Positions 32,585-42,346 of a stretch of DNA of 64,000 nucleotides are shown piece after piece. The stretch lies in contig NZ_BBRH01000015.1 in assembly GCF_002090055.1 (NCBI RefSeq), positions 62,001-126,000 on the forward strand. The letters run 5' to 3'. Origin of the DNA: Demequina sp. NBRC 110051 (GTDB taxonomy: Bacteria; Actinomycetota; Actinomycetes; Actinomycetales; Demequinaceae). The notes beneath the pieces are model-generated. The model made no database searches. It worked only from the letters and a program-made list of their open reading frames with translations, and was not told where the DNA came from. The position numbers and the translations under genes were made by a program. The stretch's first letter is position 1; every line of letters starts with the position of its first letter.

Positions 32585-33605
32585 GAGGCATCGACGAGTC
32601 GACGCCGTAGCCCAGGTCCGAGGGCGCCAGGCCGCGTCGCACCACGGCCGCGCCGAGCGCCGCGATCATCGCGCCGTTGTCGGTGCAGTAGCGGATGGGC
32701 GGGATCCGCACGTCGATCCCGGCCTCCTCACCGCGGCGCGTCGCCATCTCGCGCAGCTGCGAGTTCGCCGAGAACCCACCGCCGATGACCAGGGTGTCGA
32801 TGCCGTGCTCGCGGCACGCGTTCAGAGTCTTCATCACGAGGACGTCGGCGACGGCATCTGCGAAGGACGCTGCGACATCGTTGATGGGAATCTCGCGCCC
32901 GGCATCGCGCTCGCGCTCCACCCAGCGGGCCACGGCGGTCTTGAGGCCGGAGAAGGAGAAGTCGTACGCGTGCTTCTCCTGGAACTTGGCCGCGGTGAGC
33001 GCGCGCGGGAAGGGGATGGCTGTGGGGTCTCCCTCGCGGGCGAGGCGGTCGATGTGCGGGCCGCCCGGGTACGGGAGCTCGAGCAGACGCCCCACCTTGT
33101 CGAAGGCCTCTCCGGCGGCGTCGTCCAACGTGTGGCCCAGCTCGGTGACCTCGGTGGCGACATCGTCAATCTTCAGCAGCGAGGTGTGGCCACCCGAGAC
33201 CACCAGCGCCATGACCTTCTCGGGAAACTCGCCGTGCACCAGCTCGTCCACGGCGGCGTGGCCGATGACGTGGTTCACCCCATGCAGCGGCTTGCCAAGA
33301 GCGACGGCGAGGGACTTCGCGGCGGCGTTGCCGACGGTCAGCGATCCGACGAGGCCGGGACCGGCGGCGACGGCGATCGCGTCGACGTCCGCCAAGGTCT
33401 TGCCCGCGCGGCTCAGCGCCTCCTCGAGGGTCGGCACGAAGGCCTCGAGGTGGGCGCGGCTCGCCACCTCGGGGACGATTCCACCAAATCGCGCGTGCTC
33501 GTCCATCGACGACGCCGTGACGTCGACGAGGAGCTCGCCGCCTTGCACGAGCGCCACGCCCGTCTCGTCGCAGGTGCTCTCGATGCCCAGTACCAACGGA
33601 TCCAC
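32565..33605 (-). CDS. tsaD: tRNA N6-threonylcarbamoyladenosine transferase
   Basis: This enzyme of t6A synthesis at A37 of ANN-decoding tRNAs works with TsaB and TsaE. The protein has 346 residues with [14 protein letters not shown], the metal-binding [20 protein letters not shown] and [14 protein letters not shown] 33605 gives the conserved start and lies 7 bases after TAGACT. It is separated from the rimI-tsaB-tsaE operon by about 3 kb of unrelated genes, whereas they are contiguous in Mycobacterium. Confidence 0.96.
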   Translation of the reverse strand: MDPLVLGIESTCDETGVALVQGGELLVDVTASSMDEHARFGGIVPEVASRAHLEAFVPTLEEALSRAGKTLADVDAIAVAAGPGLVGSLTVGNAAAKSLAVALGKPLHGVNHVIGHAAVDELVHGEFPEKVMALVVSGGHTSLLKIDDVATEVTELGHTLDDAAGEAFDKVGRLLELPYPGGPHIDRLAREGDPTAIPFPRALTAAKFQEKHAYDFSFSGLKTAVARWVERERDAGREIPINDVAASFADAVADVLVMKTLNACREHGIDTLVIGGGFSANSQLREMATRRGEEAGIDVRIPPIRYCTDNGAMIAALGAAVVRRGLAPSDLGYGVDSSMPLTRVVA

Positions 33606-33612
33606 GGGCTTG

Positions 33613-33618
33613 AGTCTA
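33613..33618 (-). promoter_or_regulatory. Candidate -10 hexamer for leaderless tsaD transcript
   Basis: TAGACT on the minus strand, 7 bases before GTG 33605. Confidence 0.5.
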
Positions 33619-33635
33619 GTTCGCTTCGCGCGGGC

Positions 33636-33649
33636 GGCCGATGCCGTGG
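33636..33649 (+). repeat. 14-mer GGCCGATGCCGTGG in the tsaD spacer
   Basis: A single exact copy in the spacer between the divergent tsaD and RutE-like genes. Confidence 0.8.
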
Positions 33650-33698
33650 TCGGCTCTCGTGGTCCGCACGCCACCCGTATCGCGCGACAATGGTTGAC

Positions 33699-34298
33699 AT
33701 GTCTACAAACTTCGCGATCGATGCCGCTGCCCGCGCCACCCTCTTCACCGATGCCCGCTCGGCTCTGCAGTGGGATGAGCGCCCCGTCTCCATGGAGGTG
33801 GTGCGCGAGGTGTGGGATCTCATCAAGTGGGGCCCGACCGCGAACAACACCGTCCCCCTGCGCGTGCTCGCCGCCGCCTCCGAGGACGCCCGCGCGGCCG
33901 TGCTCGGCGCCGCCGCCGCAGGCAACCGAGACAAGGTCACGGCGGCACCGCTGGTGCTGGTGGCCGCCCGCGACGAGCGCTTCCACGACGCCTTCGGTGT
34001 CACCGGGGGTTCGGAGAGCGCGGCGGCGCGCTTCGAGGCCGACCCCGAGGCCCGCACCACGTTCTCGCACACCAACACCATGCTGCAGACGGGCTACCTC
34101 ATCCTGGGCCTGCGGGCAGCGGGTCTCGCGGTGCGCCCCGTGGGCGGGTTCGACCGCGCCGCACTGGACTCCGCCCTGCTCGGGGACTCGTCCTGGCGCT
34201 CGGAGCTCCTGCTGCTGGTCGGCTACCCCGCCGAAAGCCACGGCGCGGGCGAGCGCAAGGGCCGTATGAGCGCGGACCAGGCCATCCGGGAGCTGTAG
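33699..34298 (+). CDS. Nitroreductase-fold malonic semialdehyde reductase (RutE/HadB-like)
   Basis: The protein has 199 residues and an FMN-dependent nitroreductase fold. It aligns with RutE along its length: [52 protein letters not shown] and [15 protein letters not shown]. RutE reduces malonic semialdehyde in pyrimidine breakdown; no other rut genes are here, so a general detoxifying role is possible. ATG 33699 lies 7 bases after GACAAT; an ATG at 33690 would add three residues. Confidence 0.88.
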   Translation: MSTNFAIDAAARATLFTDARSALQWDERPVSMEVVREVWDLIKWGPTANNTVPLRVLAAASEDARAAVLGAAAAGNRDKVTAAPLVLVAARDERFHDAFGVTGGSESAAARFEADPEARTTFSHTNTMLQTGYLILGLRAAGLAVRPVGGFDRAALDSALLGDSSWRSELLLLVGYPAESHGAGERKGRMSADQAIREL

Positions 34299-34308
34299 CC
34301 CGGCCGGC

Positions 34309-35850
34309 CTAGTGCCCGGCGCCCAGGTTCCCCGACAGGCGCCCGTGCCGCGCCGCCGAGTCCTCATTGAGCCCCACGATCTCCACGGACTTGCCGCGCG
34401 CCTCGTACTTGGTGCGCACCGCGTCGAGCGTCGCGACGGTGGACGCGTCCCACACGTGCGCGCCGGACATGTCGATGACGATCCGCGAGGGGTCGCCCGA
34501 GTAGTCAAACTGGTACACGAGGTCGTTTGACGAGGCGAAGAACAGCTCGCCGCTCACGGCGTAGACCCGCTCATCGTCGTCGTCGGAGGCGTCGAGCCGC
34601 GTCACCGTCGTGAGGTGCGCCACGCGCCGGGCGAAGAGGACCATCGCCGTCACGACGCCCACCAGCACGCCGTACGCGAGGTTGTGCGTCCACACCGTCA
34701 CGGCGACCGTGGCGATCATGACGAGCGTCTCGGAGCGCGGCATGCGACGCAGGGTGGACGGGCGGATCGAGTGCCAGTCGAACGTCCCCACGGACACCAT
34801 GATCATCACGGCGACGAGCGCGCCCATCGGCATGAGCGCCACCACGTCGCCCAGGCCCACCACGAGGATCAGCAGGAACACGCCCGCGAGGAACGTCGAG
34901 ATCCGGGTGCGCGCGCCCGAGGCCTTCACGTTGATCATGGTCTGGCCAATCATCGCGCAGCCACCCATGCCGCCAAAGAAGCCGGTGATGATGTTCGCCG
35001 CGCCCTGGCCCCACGCCTCGCGGGTCTTGTTGGAGTGGGTGTCGGTGACGTCGTCGACCAGCTTCGCGGTCATGAGCGACTCGAGCAGTCCCACGAGCGC
35101 CATGGCGAGCGCATACGGCGCGATGATCTGCAGCGTCTCGAACGTCAGCGGCACGTCCGGGAACAGCAGGGACGGCAGCGACTCGGGCAGCGCGCCCTCG
35201 TCACCGACGGTCGGCACGGAGATGCCCCCGATCACCGCGGCGGCGGTGAGCAGCACGATCGCGACGAGCGGCGCAGGCACCACAGAGGTCCACCGCGGCA
35301 GGAACACCATGATCGCGATGCCGATCGCCACCATCGGGTACACGGTCCACGGCACGTCGATGAGGTGCGGCAGCTGCGAGGTGAAGATCAGGATCGCGAG
35401 CGCGTTGACGAAGCCCACCATGACGGAACGAGGGATGAAGCGCATGAGCTTCGCCACACCGAGCAGGCCCAGCCCGACCTGAATGACACCGGCCAGAATC
35501 ACCGTCGCAACCAGGTAATCCAGCCCGTGCGACTCCACCAGCGGCGCGATCACGAGCGCCACGGCACCGGTGGCGGCCGAGATCATCGCGGGGCGCCCGC
35601 CGAGGAACGCGATCGAGACGGCCATCGTGAAGGACGCGAAGAGCCCCACGCGCGGGTCCACACCCGCGATGATCGAGAATGCGATCGCCTCGGGGATCAG
35701 CGCGAGCGCGACCACCAGTCCTGCGAGTACCTCCGTCTTGAGGCGCCGTGGCGAGCGCAGCGCCGCGCGCACGGAGTACGAGGCATCCGCCTCGGGCGCG
35801 CCGGTGACGGGCGCGGGCTCGGGCAGGCGGTCGGAGGGCAGGGCAGGCAC
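34309..35850 (-). CDS. SulP family anion transporter with STAS domain
   Basis: The protein has 513 residues: a cytosolic N-terminus, about 12-14 membrane segments beginning at [20 protein letters not shown] (a SulP signature), and a C-terminal STAS domain ([37 protein letters not shown]). Substrates in the family include sulfate and bicarbonate; the one here is unknown. GTG 35850 follows gtgagg at suitable spacing. It is divergent from a MerR gene across 150 bases that hold a 14-mer variant (35881-35894, one mismatch). Confidence 0.9.
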   Translation of the reverse strand: MPALPSDRLPEPAPVTGAPEADASYSVRAALRSPRRLKTEVLAGLVVALALIPEAIAFSIIAGVDPRVGLFASFTMAVSIAFLGGRPAMISAATGAVALVIAPLVESHGLDYLVATVILAGVIQVGLGLLGVAKLMRFIPRSVMVGFVNALAILIFTSQLPHLIDVPWTVYPMVAIGIAIMVFLPRWTSVVPAPLVAIVLLTAAAVIGGISVPTVGDEGALPESLPSLLFPDVPLTFETLQIIAPYALAMALVGLLESLMTAKLVDDVTDTHSNKTREAWGQGAANIITGFFGGMGGCAMIGQTMINVKASGARTRISTFLAGVFLLILVVGLGDVVALMPMGALVAVMIMVSVGTFDWHSIRPSTLRRMPRSETLVMIATVAVTVWTHNLAYGVLVGVVTAMVLFARRVAHLTTVTRLDASDDDDERVYAVSGELFFASSNDLVYQFDYSGDPSRIVIDMSGAHVWDASTVATLDAVRTKYEARGKSVEIVGLNEDSAARHGRLSGNLGAGH

Positions 35851-35988
35851 AGGGGTGTCCTCACGTCGGGGATGGCGGGTGGCCGATGCTGTGGCCGGCT
35901 TTCGGCACCGCCCCGCTTTCGGCGGGGCCGAGCCGCGCAGAACTCTACCGCAACGTGAGGTTTTCGCCTCGGCTCCATGGGCACCCGG

Positions 35989-35994
35989 GATAAT
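35989..35994 (+). promoter_or_regulatory. Candidate -10 hexamer for leaderless merR transcript
   Basis: GATAAT lies 6 bases before ATG 36001. Confidence 0.5.
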
Positions 35995-36000
35995 GGGGCC

Positions 36001-36396
36001 ATGCCCGTCGACCCCGCTACCACCCACCACATCGGCGCCGTCGCCGAGCGCACCGGACTGTCACTGAGGTCCCTGCGCCACTGGGAAGAGGTGGGCCTCA
36101 TCACCCCGTCCGCTCGCACCGACGGGGGCTTCCGGCTCTACACCGAGGACGACATCGACCGCATCCTGCTGGTGCGCCGCATGAAGCCGCTGGGCTACGC
36201 GCTCGAGGAGATGGGGGCGCTGCTCGAGCTGTCGGAGACCATCGCCGAGGGCGCCGACGCGGACGCGATCGCCCAACTCGACGCGCTGCTCGAGGACGCC
36301 CAGGCGCGTCGCGACAAGCTCGCCGAGCGGCTCGCGATGGCCGACGAGTTCATCGCGATCCTCGAGCGCCGTCGCACCACGGCAACGAGGGCCTGA
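36001..36396 (+). CDS. MerR-family transcriptional regulator
   Basis: The protein has 131 residues. The N-terminal HTH is IGAVAERTGLSLRSLRHWEE and the wing is GLITPSARTDGGFRLYTEDD; a coiled-coil dimerisation helix follows (LEDAQARRDKLAERLAMADE). No Cys-rich metal site is visible at the C-terminus, so a non-metal signal is more likely. It is divergent from sulP and may control it. Its TGA stop directly abuts the rimI stop on the other strand. Confidence 0.9.
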   Translation: MPVDPATTHHIGAVAERTGLSLRSLRHWEEVGLITPSARTDGGFRLYTEDDIDRILLVRRMKPLGYALEEMGALLELSETIAEGADADAIAQLDALLEDAQARRDKLAERLAMADEFIAILERRRTTATRA

Positions 36397-36891
36397 CTAG
36401 GACGTGAGGCGCAGCCGCATCACGAGCGCGTCGAGCCCCTCGGGCTGGTAGTACCGGGGACGGACGCGCACATCCTCGAAGCCATAAGCGCGATAGAGCG
36501 CCAGCGCGGCGGCGTTCGTCGTGGCGACCTCGAGCCACGCGTCGGGCGCGCCCAGCCGGCGCGCCTCCGCCAGGAAGTCGTCCATCACCGCGCGCGCGAT
36601 CCCTCGCCGGCGTGCCTCAGGCGCCACGGCGAGGTTCATGAGGTGGAAGGCGTCGCCCTCGAAGCCGTAGACCGCATAGCCCGCGAGCGCGCCGTCGAAT
36701 TCGACCCCGCGCCAGCGCGAGAAGCCGTGCAGGAAGTCGTCGCGAATCAGCGACGGCGACCAGGCGGAGCGCCCGAAGATCTCGCGCTCACGCTCGGCCA
36801 CCCAGTCGAGATCGGCCTCGGTCAGGTCGCGCAGCACGATCCCCGACGCCGCCGGCGGAATCGGCGAGCCGGATTCAGGCAGGGACGCCAT
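36397..36891 (-). CDS. rimI: Ribosomal protein alanine N-acetyltransferase
   Basis: The protein has 164 residues with a GNAT fold and acetyl-CoA motif LAVAPEARRRGIARAVMDDF and NAAALALYRAYGFEDVRVRPRY (in parts). RimI acetylates uS18 and probably other N-termini. ATG 36891 is chosen inside the tsaB end (17-base overlap), as last gene of the glmS-acpS-alr-tsaE-tsaB-rimI operon. Confidence 0.9.
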   Translation of the reverse strand: MASLPESGSPIPPAASGIVLRDLTEADLDWVAEREREIFGRSAWSPSLIRDDFLHGFSRWRGVEFDGALAGYAVYGFEGDAFHLMNLAVAPEARRRGIARAVMDDFLAEARRLGAPDAWLEVATTNAAALALYRAYGFEDVRVRPRYYQPEGLDALVMRLRLTS

Positions 36892-37486
36892 GCACGTCGG
36901 GGCGACGCAGATACATCGGCTCCACGGGGAAGTCCGTCTCGCCGGCGGCCTCACGCCTCACCGCCACGCGCGCGAGCCATGCCGGGTCCACGTCGCCGCC
37001 CTCGGCCGCGGAGAACACTTCGGGGTAGAGCAGCGCGCCGCGCCCCACGACCGTGCCGACCGTCGCGACCGCGTCTGGCGCGGCCACGGCAGGACCCTCG
37101 ACCCTCACTCCGTCGCGATAGGTGGCCCAATAGACCTCCTTGCGTCGCGCATCGGCCACCACGGTGACCTCGCCGCCGTGGGCGGCCGCGAGCGCGTCGA
37201 GCGAGCACACGCCCATGACCGGCACGCCCCAGGCGAATCCCAGGGTCCGCGCCGAGACGAGGCCCACACGCAGGCCCGTGAAGGGCGCCGGGCCCGTGCC
37301 CACCACGATGCGGGAGACGTCGGCGCCGGTGACGCCGGCATCGGCCAGCACGTGCTCGACAAAGCCCGAGAGCAACTCGGCGTGCCCGCGAGGGGCGAAC
37401 TCGGCGCGCTCGGACAGCACCGTCTCGGCGGCGTCGTCGAGCAGCGCCACGGAGACGGACGCGGAGGTGTCGATGGCCAGAATCAT
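36875..37486 (-). CDS. tsaB: tRNA threonylcarbamoyladenosine biosynthesis protein TsaB
   Basis: The protein has 203 residues with an ASKHA fold that pairs with TsaD: ILAIDTSASVSVALLDDA at the start, then IVVGTGPAPFTGLRVGLVSA. ATG 37486 lies 7 bases after TAGGCT, a hexamer that includes the TAG stop of tsaE, so a promoter inside the operon is possible. It is needed for t6A synthesis. Confidence 0.95.
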   Translation of the reverse strand: MILAIDTSASVSVALLDDAAETVLSERAEFAPRGHAELLSGFVEHVLADAGVTGADVSRIVVGTGPAPFTGLRVGLVSARTLGFAWGVPVMGVCSLDALAAAHGGEVTVVADARRKEVYWATYRDGVRVEGPAVAAPDAVATVGTVVGRGALLYPEVFSAAEGGDVDPAWLARVAVRREAAGETDFPVEPMYLRRPDVHGVPA

Positions 37487-37496
37487 GAGGTCAAGC

Positions 37497-37994
37497 CTAG
37501 TTCGCGGGCAGTTCGACGTCCGACCAGCGATAGCCGTGGGCGACGATGCGCACCTCGCGCACGCCCACGTCCGGGTTCGCGAGGTCCACGTCGCCGCCGC
37601 GCTCGCGCGTGAGCGTGAGGTGCAGACGGTCGTCGGCGAGCTGCTCGGCCTTGTCTTCTCCCCACTCGACGACAGTGATGGAGTCCTCGAGGGTCGAGTC
37701 GAGGTCGAGGTCGTCGAGCTCGGCGAGCGAGCCCAGGCGGTAGGCGTCGACGTGAATCAGTCCCGGCCCGCCCACCTCGGACGGATGGGTACGCGCGATG
37801 ATGAACGTGGGGCTCGCGACGGGCCCGCGCACGCCGATGGCCTCACCCAGGCCTTGCGTGAAGGTGGTCTTGCCCGCGCCAAGGTCTCCGCTGAGGATGA
37901 GCAGATCACCGGGGCGCAGCAAGGGTGCGACCACGTCTGCCGCGAAGGCGCGCATCGCGTCGGCATCGGGGATGGTGACGGTCGCGTCGATCAT
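37497..37994 (-). CDS. tsaE: tRNA threonylcarbamoyladenosine biosynthesis ATPase TsaE
   Basis: The protein has 165 residues. Walker A is SGDLGAGKTTFTQGLG, followed by VASPTFIIARTH and the acidic HVDAYRLGSLAELDDL, typical of TsaE. It hydrolyses ATP to reset the TsaB-TsaD complex. The ATG start overlaps the alr stop by four bases. Confidence 0.95.
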   Translation of the reverse strand: MIDATVTIPDADAMRAFAADVVAPLLRPGDLLILSGDLGAGKTTFTQGLGEAIGVRGPVASPTFIIARTHPSEVGGPGLIHVDAYRLGSLAELDDLDLDSTLEDSITVVEWGEDKAEQLADDRLHLTLTRERGGDVDLANPDVGVREVRIVAHGYRWSDVELPAN

Positions 37995-39100
37995 GCGTCC
38001 TCCTTGGGCCTGAGTCCACCGAAGCGGCAGACGACCTCATAGTCGATGGTGCCGATGGCATCGGCCCAGTCCGTGGCGCTGGGACCGCCGGGGCCGATGA
38101 GGGTCACGACGTCCCCCTCGCTCACCTCGGTGGCCGGCCCCAGGTCGACGACGAACTGGTCCATGCACACGCGTCCGGCGATCGTGTAGCGGCGCCCGCG
38201 GATCTCCACCTCGGCGCGGCCTCCCGCGGCGCGGAACACGCCGTCGGCGTAGCCGGCGCTGATGAGGCCGAGGGTGGTCGCGTAGGGCGTGACGTACTCG
38301 TGGCCGTAACTCACGCCCTGGCCCGCGGGCACGTCCTTGACGAGCACCACCCGCGAGCGCACCGACATGGCAGGGCGCAGGCCGAAGCCAACGCCCGCGG
38401 GATCGGAGATGGGCGGCAACCCGTACATCGCGATGCCGGGGCGCACCAGGTCGAAGTGGAGATCGGGTCGGGTCAACGTGCAGGCCGAATTGGCGAGGTG
38501 ACGCACCTCGAGCTCGATGTCACGCTCCGCCACAGCGACCAGTGCCGCGCGGAAGTTCTCCGCCTGCAGGTCGATGGTCTCATGCCCAGGCTGGTCGGCC
38601 CACGCGAGGTGCGACCACATGCCGACCACGCGGACGTGCCCGGCCTCCTGGGCGGCGACGGCGGCATCGAGCAGCGCGGGGAGGTCGTGGAGCGTGACGC
38701 CCTCGCGCCCCAGCCCGGTGTCCACGCACACGTGGATGCGCGCAGGCTGGGTGAGGTCGCGCGCGGCGTCCACGATCGTCTCGAGCACCGCGAGGGAGGA
38801 GACGGACATGTCGACGTCGGCGGCGATGAGCGCACGGGCGGGCACCTCGGTGCCATACAGCCACGTGAACACCCGCTCGGTGTCGCCTGCGGCGCGCAGG
38901 GCGAGCGCCTCGCCCGGCTGCGCCACGCCCAGCCACGCGGCTCCCCCGGCGCGCGCGGCGACCGCCGCACCCACCAGGCCGTGACCATAGGCATCTGCCT
39001 TCACGACGGCCATGACCGCGGCGTCGCCGGCCATCGCGCGCAGCACGCCAACGTTGTGGGTGATCGCGGCGTGGTCGATGGTGATCTCGAGCGCGCTCAT
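37991..39100 (-). CDS. alr: Alanine racemase
   Basis: This pyridoxal phosphate enzyme makes D-alanine for peptidoglycan. The protein has 369 residues with the PLP Lys in VVKADAYGHGLVGAA and SAGYADGVFR and MYGLPPIS in the expected places. ATG 39100 overlaps the acpS stop (TGATG). It lies in a cell-wall precursor context with glmS. Confidence 0.96.
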   Translation of the reverse strand: MSALEITIDHAAITHNVGVLRAMAGDAAVMAVVKADAYGHGLVGAAVAARAGGAAWLGVAQPGEALALRAAGDTERVFTWLYGTEVPARALIAADVDMSVSSLAVLETIVDAARDLTQPARIHVCVDTGLGREGVTLHDLPALLDAAVAAQEAGHVRVVGMWSHLAWADQPGHETIDLQAENFRAALVAVAERDIELEVRHLANSACTLTRPDLHFDLVRPGIAMYGLPPISDPAGVGFGLRPAMSVRSRVVLVKDVPAGQGVSYGHEYVTPYATTLGLISAGYADGVFRAAGGRAEVEIRGRRYTIAGRVCMDQFVVDLGPATEVSEGDVVTLIGPGGPSATDWADAIGTIDYEVVCRFGGLRPKEDA

Positions 39101-39456
39101 CAGGCTCCTTCGGCGACGACGACGGCGGAGGCGATCCCGGCGTCGTGGGACAGCGACACGTGCAGGTGGGTGATGCCCAGCTCGGCGGCGCGGGCAGCGA
39201 CGGTACCGCGCATGGTCATCACGGGCCGGCCCGAGACCTCTCGCAGTACCTCGGCGTCATGCCAGTGCAGCCCGGCGGGGGCGCCCAGCGCCTTCGCCAG
39301 CGCCTCCTTCGCGGCCCACCTGGCGGCGAGCGAGTGGGTGCCGAGCTCCCGCTCGCCCGAGGTGAAGATGCGCTCCGCGAACGACGGCGACTTCTCGAGC
39401 GTCGCCTCGAAGCGAGCGATCTCGACCACGTCGATGCCCACGCCCAGCACCGCCAT
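39100..39456 (-). CDS. acpS: Holo-[acyl-carrier-protein] synthase
   Basis: The protein has 118 residues. It transfers phosphopantetheine from CoA to acyl carrier protein. Motifs are [13 protein letters not shown] with the metal-binding Asp and [13 protein letters not shown] with the metal-binding Glu. ATG 39456 overlaps the glmS stop (TAATG). The nnrD gene often found between acpS and alr in actinobacteria is absent. Confidence 0.95.
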   Translation of the reverse strand: MAVLGVGIDVVEIARFEATLEKSPSFAERIFTSGERELGTHSLAARWAAKEALAKALGAPAGLHWHDAEVLREVSGRPVMTMRGTVAARAAELGITHLHVSLSHDAGIASAVVVAEGA

Positions 39457-41321
39457 TACTCAACCGTGACGGACTTCGCGAGGTTGCGCGGCTGGTCCAC
39501 GTCGTAGCCCTTCGCGGACGCGAGTTCGTGAGCGAAGATCTGCAGCGGGATGACCGACAGCAGCGGCGTCATGAGCACGGGGGCGCTGGGCACGTAGAAC
39601 GTGTGTGCGGCGTGCGAGGCGGCGACGGTGTCACCCTCCTCCGCGATGACCAGCGTGCGGGCGCCGCGAGCACGGACCTCCTGCACATTGGACAGCACCT
39701 TGGCGTGCAGCGACTCGCGCCCGCGGGGGCTGGGCACCACGACGAACACGGGCTGGTCCTGCTCGACGAGCGCGATGGGGCCGTGCTTGAGCTCGCCGGC
39801 GGCGAAGCCCTCGGCGTGGATATACGCGAGCTCCTTGAGCTTGAGCGCGCCCTCGAGCGCCACGGGGAAACCCACGTGACGGCCGAGGAATAGCACCGTG
39901 CGCTCGTTCGCCATGGACCGGGCCACCTCGCGGATGGGCTCGGACGTGTCCAGCACGCGCTGGATCTTCGCGGGCATCGCGTCGAGGTCCGCCAGCAGCG
40001 CGTCGATCTCGTCGGGAAACTTGTTGCCGCGCAGCTCCGCGAGGTAGATCCCCAGCAGGTAGCCCGCGGTGATCTGCGCGAGGAACGCCTTGGTGGAGGC
40101 CACCGCGATCTCGGGTCCGGCGCGGGTGTACAGCACCGCATCGGCCTCGCGCGCGATGGTGGAGCCTTGCGCGTTGACGATGCCGATGACGGTCGCGCCC
40201 TGCTGCTGCGCGTGACGCACGGCCATGATGGTGTCCATGGTCTCGCCCGACTGGCTCACGGCCACCACGAGGGTCTTCACCGACACGATGGGGTCGCGGT
40301 AGCGGAACTCGTGCGACAGCTCCACCTCGACGGGGATGCGGGTCCAGTGCTCGATCGCGTAGCGCGCCACCTGGCCCGCGTAGGACGCGGTGCCGCACGC
40401 GATCACGATGATCTTGTCGATGGACTTGAGGATGTACTCGTCGACCATGCCCTCGTCGAGCTTGAGGCGGCCCTTCTCGTCGAGCCGGCCGCGCAGGGTG
40501 TCGGCGACGGCGGCAGGCTGGTCGTAGATCTCCTTCTCCATGAAGGTCGCGAAGCCGCCCTTTTCGGCCGCCGAGGCGTCCCAGTCCACGTGGTACGGCT
40601 CGCGCTCCACGACGGCGCCGCTCGCGTCGGTGACCACCACGGCATCGGGCGTGATCTCGACGACCTCGTCCTGGCCCAGCTCGAGCGCCGTACGGGTGTG
40701 TTCGATGAACGCGACCACGTCGGAGCCCAGGAAGTTCTCGCCCTCGCCCAGGCCCACCACGAGCGGGGAGTTACGCCGGGCGCCCACCACGACGTGAGGC
40801 TCGTGGGAGTCGACCGCGAGCAGCGTGAAGGCCCCCTCGAGCCGGCGTGCGGCCGCACGCATCGCATCGGCCAGACTCAGGCCGGACTCGACCAGCGAGC
40901 CCAGCAGGTGCCCCGCGACCTCGGTGTCCGTGTCGGACAGGAAGTCAATGCCCTGAGCCGCGAGCTCGGCGCGCAGCTCGCCATGGTTTTCGATGATGCC
41001 GTTGTGGATGATCGCGATGCGACCACCCAGCGCGAGGTGGGGGTGGGCGTTGGCATCGGTGGGCGCGCCGTGGGTCGCCCAGCGGGTGTGCCCGATCGCG
41101 GCCGATCCCGTCGGTAGCGGGTTCTCCGCGAGCGCCTTGGCGAGCCGCTCGAGCTTGCCGGCCTTCTTCGCGGTGGCGACACGCTCGGCCTCGTCGGCGA
41201 CCAGCGCGATGCCCGCCGAGTCGTAGCCGCGGTACTCGAGCCTCGCGAGGCCGCCCATCACCACGCCCTGCGGGCGGTCAGACGGCGCCCCCGCTCCTAC
41301 GTATCCGACGATTCCGCACAT
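39456..41321 (-). CDS. glmS: Glutamine-fructose-6-phosphate aminotransferase (isomerising)
   Basis: The enzyme makes glucosamine 6-phosphate from fructose 6-phosphate and glutamine. The protein has 621 residues: an N-terminal Ntn glutaminase domain with Cys2 (MCGIVGYVG), then two SIS domains ([38 protein letters not shown]), ending in the conserved [11 protein letters not shown] 41321 lies 7 bases after TAGACT. It heads the glmS-acpS-alr-tsaE-tsaB-rimI operon. glmM, the next pathway step, is at 45.3 kb. Confidence 0.97.
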   Translation of the reverse strand: MCGIVGYVGAGAPSDRPQGVVMGGLARLEYRGYDSAGIALVADEAERVATAKKAGKLERLAKALAENPLPTGSAAIGHTRWATHGAPTDANAHPHLALGGRIAIIHNGIIENHGELRAELAAQGIDFLSDTDTEVAGHLLGSLVESGLSLADAMRAAARRLEGAFTLLAVDSHEPHVVVGARRNSPLVVGLGEGENFLGSDVVAFIEHTRTALELGQDEVVEITPDAVVVTDASGAVVEREPYHVDWDASAAEKGGFATFMEKEIYDQPAAVADTLRGRLDEKGRLKLDEGMVDEYILKSIDKIIVIACGTASYAGQVARYAIEHWTRIPVEVELSHEFRYRDPIVSVKTLVVAVSQSGETMDTIMAVRHAQQQGATVIGIVNAQGSTIAREADAVLYTRAGPEIAVASTKAFLAQITAGYLLGIYLAELRGNKFPDEIDALLADLDAMPAKIQRVLDTSEPIREVARSMANERTVLFLGRHVGFPVALEGALKLKELAYIHAEGFAAGELKHGPIALVEQDQPVFVVVPSPRGRESLHAKVLSNVQEVRARGARTLVIAEEGDTVAASHAAHTFYVPSAPVLMTPLLSVIPLQIFAHELASAKGYDVDQPRNLAKSVTVE

Positions 41322-41328
41322 GCGCACG

Positions 41329-41334
41329 AGTCTA
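41329..41334 (-). promoter_or_regulatory. Candidate -10 hexamer for leaderless glmS transcript
   Basis: TAGACT on the minus strand, 7 bases before ATG 41321. No glmS ribozyme can fit in the short spacer. Confidence 0.5.
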
Positions 41335-41388
41335 CGGCGGCAACCCGTGCGCTCCGCGCGGCGCGCACGATGCGGAACAATGGCTCCC

Positions 41389-42345
41389 GTGAGTCCCCGT
41401 ACCGCCACGGTCCCCGACGGCCCGTTCACCACGTTCTCGCGCGACCAGTGGGCCGCGCTAGCCGACACCACCCCGCTACCGCTGACGCAGGACGACATCG
41501 GGCGCGTGCGAGGCCTGGGCGACCCGATCGACCTGGCAGAGGTCGACAAGATCTACCGGCCGCTGTCCAGGCTGCTCGACCTGTACTCGGGCGCCATTGG
41601 CGGCCTGCACTCCGCGACGAGCGCGTTCCTGGGCGAGTCCACGGGGCGCACGCCGTACGTGATCGGCATCGCGGGGTCCGTCGCCGTCGGCAAGTCCACG
41701 ACCGCGCGCGTGCTGCGCGAGCTCATGGCACGGTGGCCCCACTCGCCGCGCGTGGAACTCATCACCACCGACGGCTTCCTGCACCCCAACGCGGTGCTCG
41801 CCGAGCGCGGCCTGCTGCAGCGTAAGGGCTTCCCCGAGTCGTACGACCGCCGCGCCCTGCGCCAGTTCATCGCGGACGTGAAGTCAGGCGTGGACGAGGT
41901 CAGCGCGCCGGTCTACTCGCACATCACCTATGACATCGTGCCCGGCGAGCGCGCCGTGGTGCGCCGCCCGGACATCCTCATCGTCGAGGGCCTCAACGTG
42001 CTCCAGCCAGCGAGCCCGCGCGACCTCGACGAGACCGCGCTCGCGGTGTCCGACTACTTCGACGTGTCGATCTACGTCGACGCCGAGCCCACCGACGTGC
42101 GCCGCTGGTACATCGACCGCTTCCTGTCGCTGCGCTCCACGGCGTTCTCGCGGCCGGACTCCTACTTCCTCAACTACGCGAGCCTCACCGACGAGGAGGC
42201 CGTCGAGAGGGCCGGCCACATCTGGGACTCGATCAACGCTCCCAACCTTGCGCGCAACATCGCGCCCACGCGCTCGCGCGCGACCATCATCCTGTCCAAG
42301 GGGGCTGACCACCAGGTTCAGTCCGTCCACATGCGCAAGCTCTAG
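41389..42345 (+). CDS. coaA: Pantothenate kinase type I
   Basis: The enzyme phosphorylates pantothenate, the first step to CoA. The protein has 318 residues from GTG 41389, which lies 7 bases after AACAAT; an ATG at 41380 would add three residues. The P-loop is [20 protein letters not shown]; other motifs are [22 protein letters not shown] and the C-terminal [10 protein letters not shown]. Its stop codon is part of the target duplication of the IS element inserted directly after it. Confidence 0.96.
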   Translation: MSPRTATVPDGPFTTFSRDQWAALADTTPLPLTQDDIGRVRGLGDPIDLAEVDKIYRPLSRLLDLYSGAIGGLHSATSAFLGESTGRTPYVIGIAGSVAVGKSTTARVLRELMARWPHSPRVELITTDGFLHPNAVLAERGLLQRKGFPESYDRRALRQFIADVKSGVDEVSAPVYSHITYDIVPGERAVVRRPDILIVEGLNVLQPASPRDLDETALAVSDYFDVSIYVDAEPTDVRRWYIDRFLSLRSTAFSRPDSYFLNYASLTDEEAVERAGHIWDSINAPNLARNIAPTRSRATIILSKGADHQVQSVHMRKL

Positions 42346-42346
42346 G

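Noticed and set aside
32505-34298. 597-residue plus-strand frame that continues into the RutE-like gene
   Set aside because: Only the part from 33699 resembles a protein family; the rest is antisense to tsaD.
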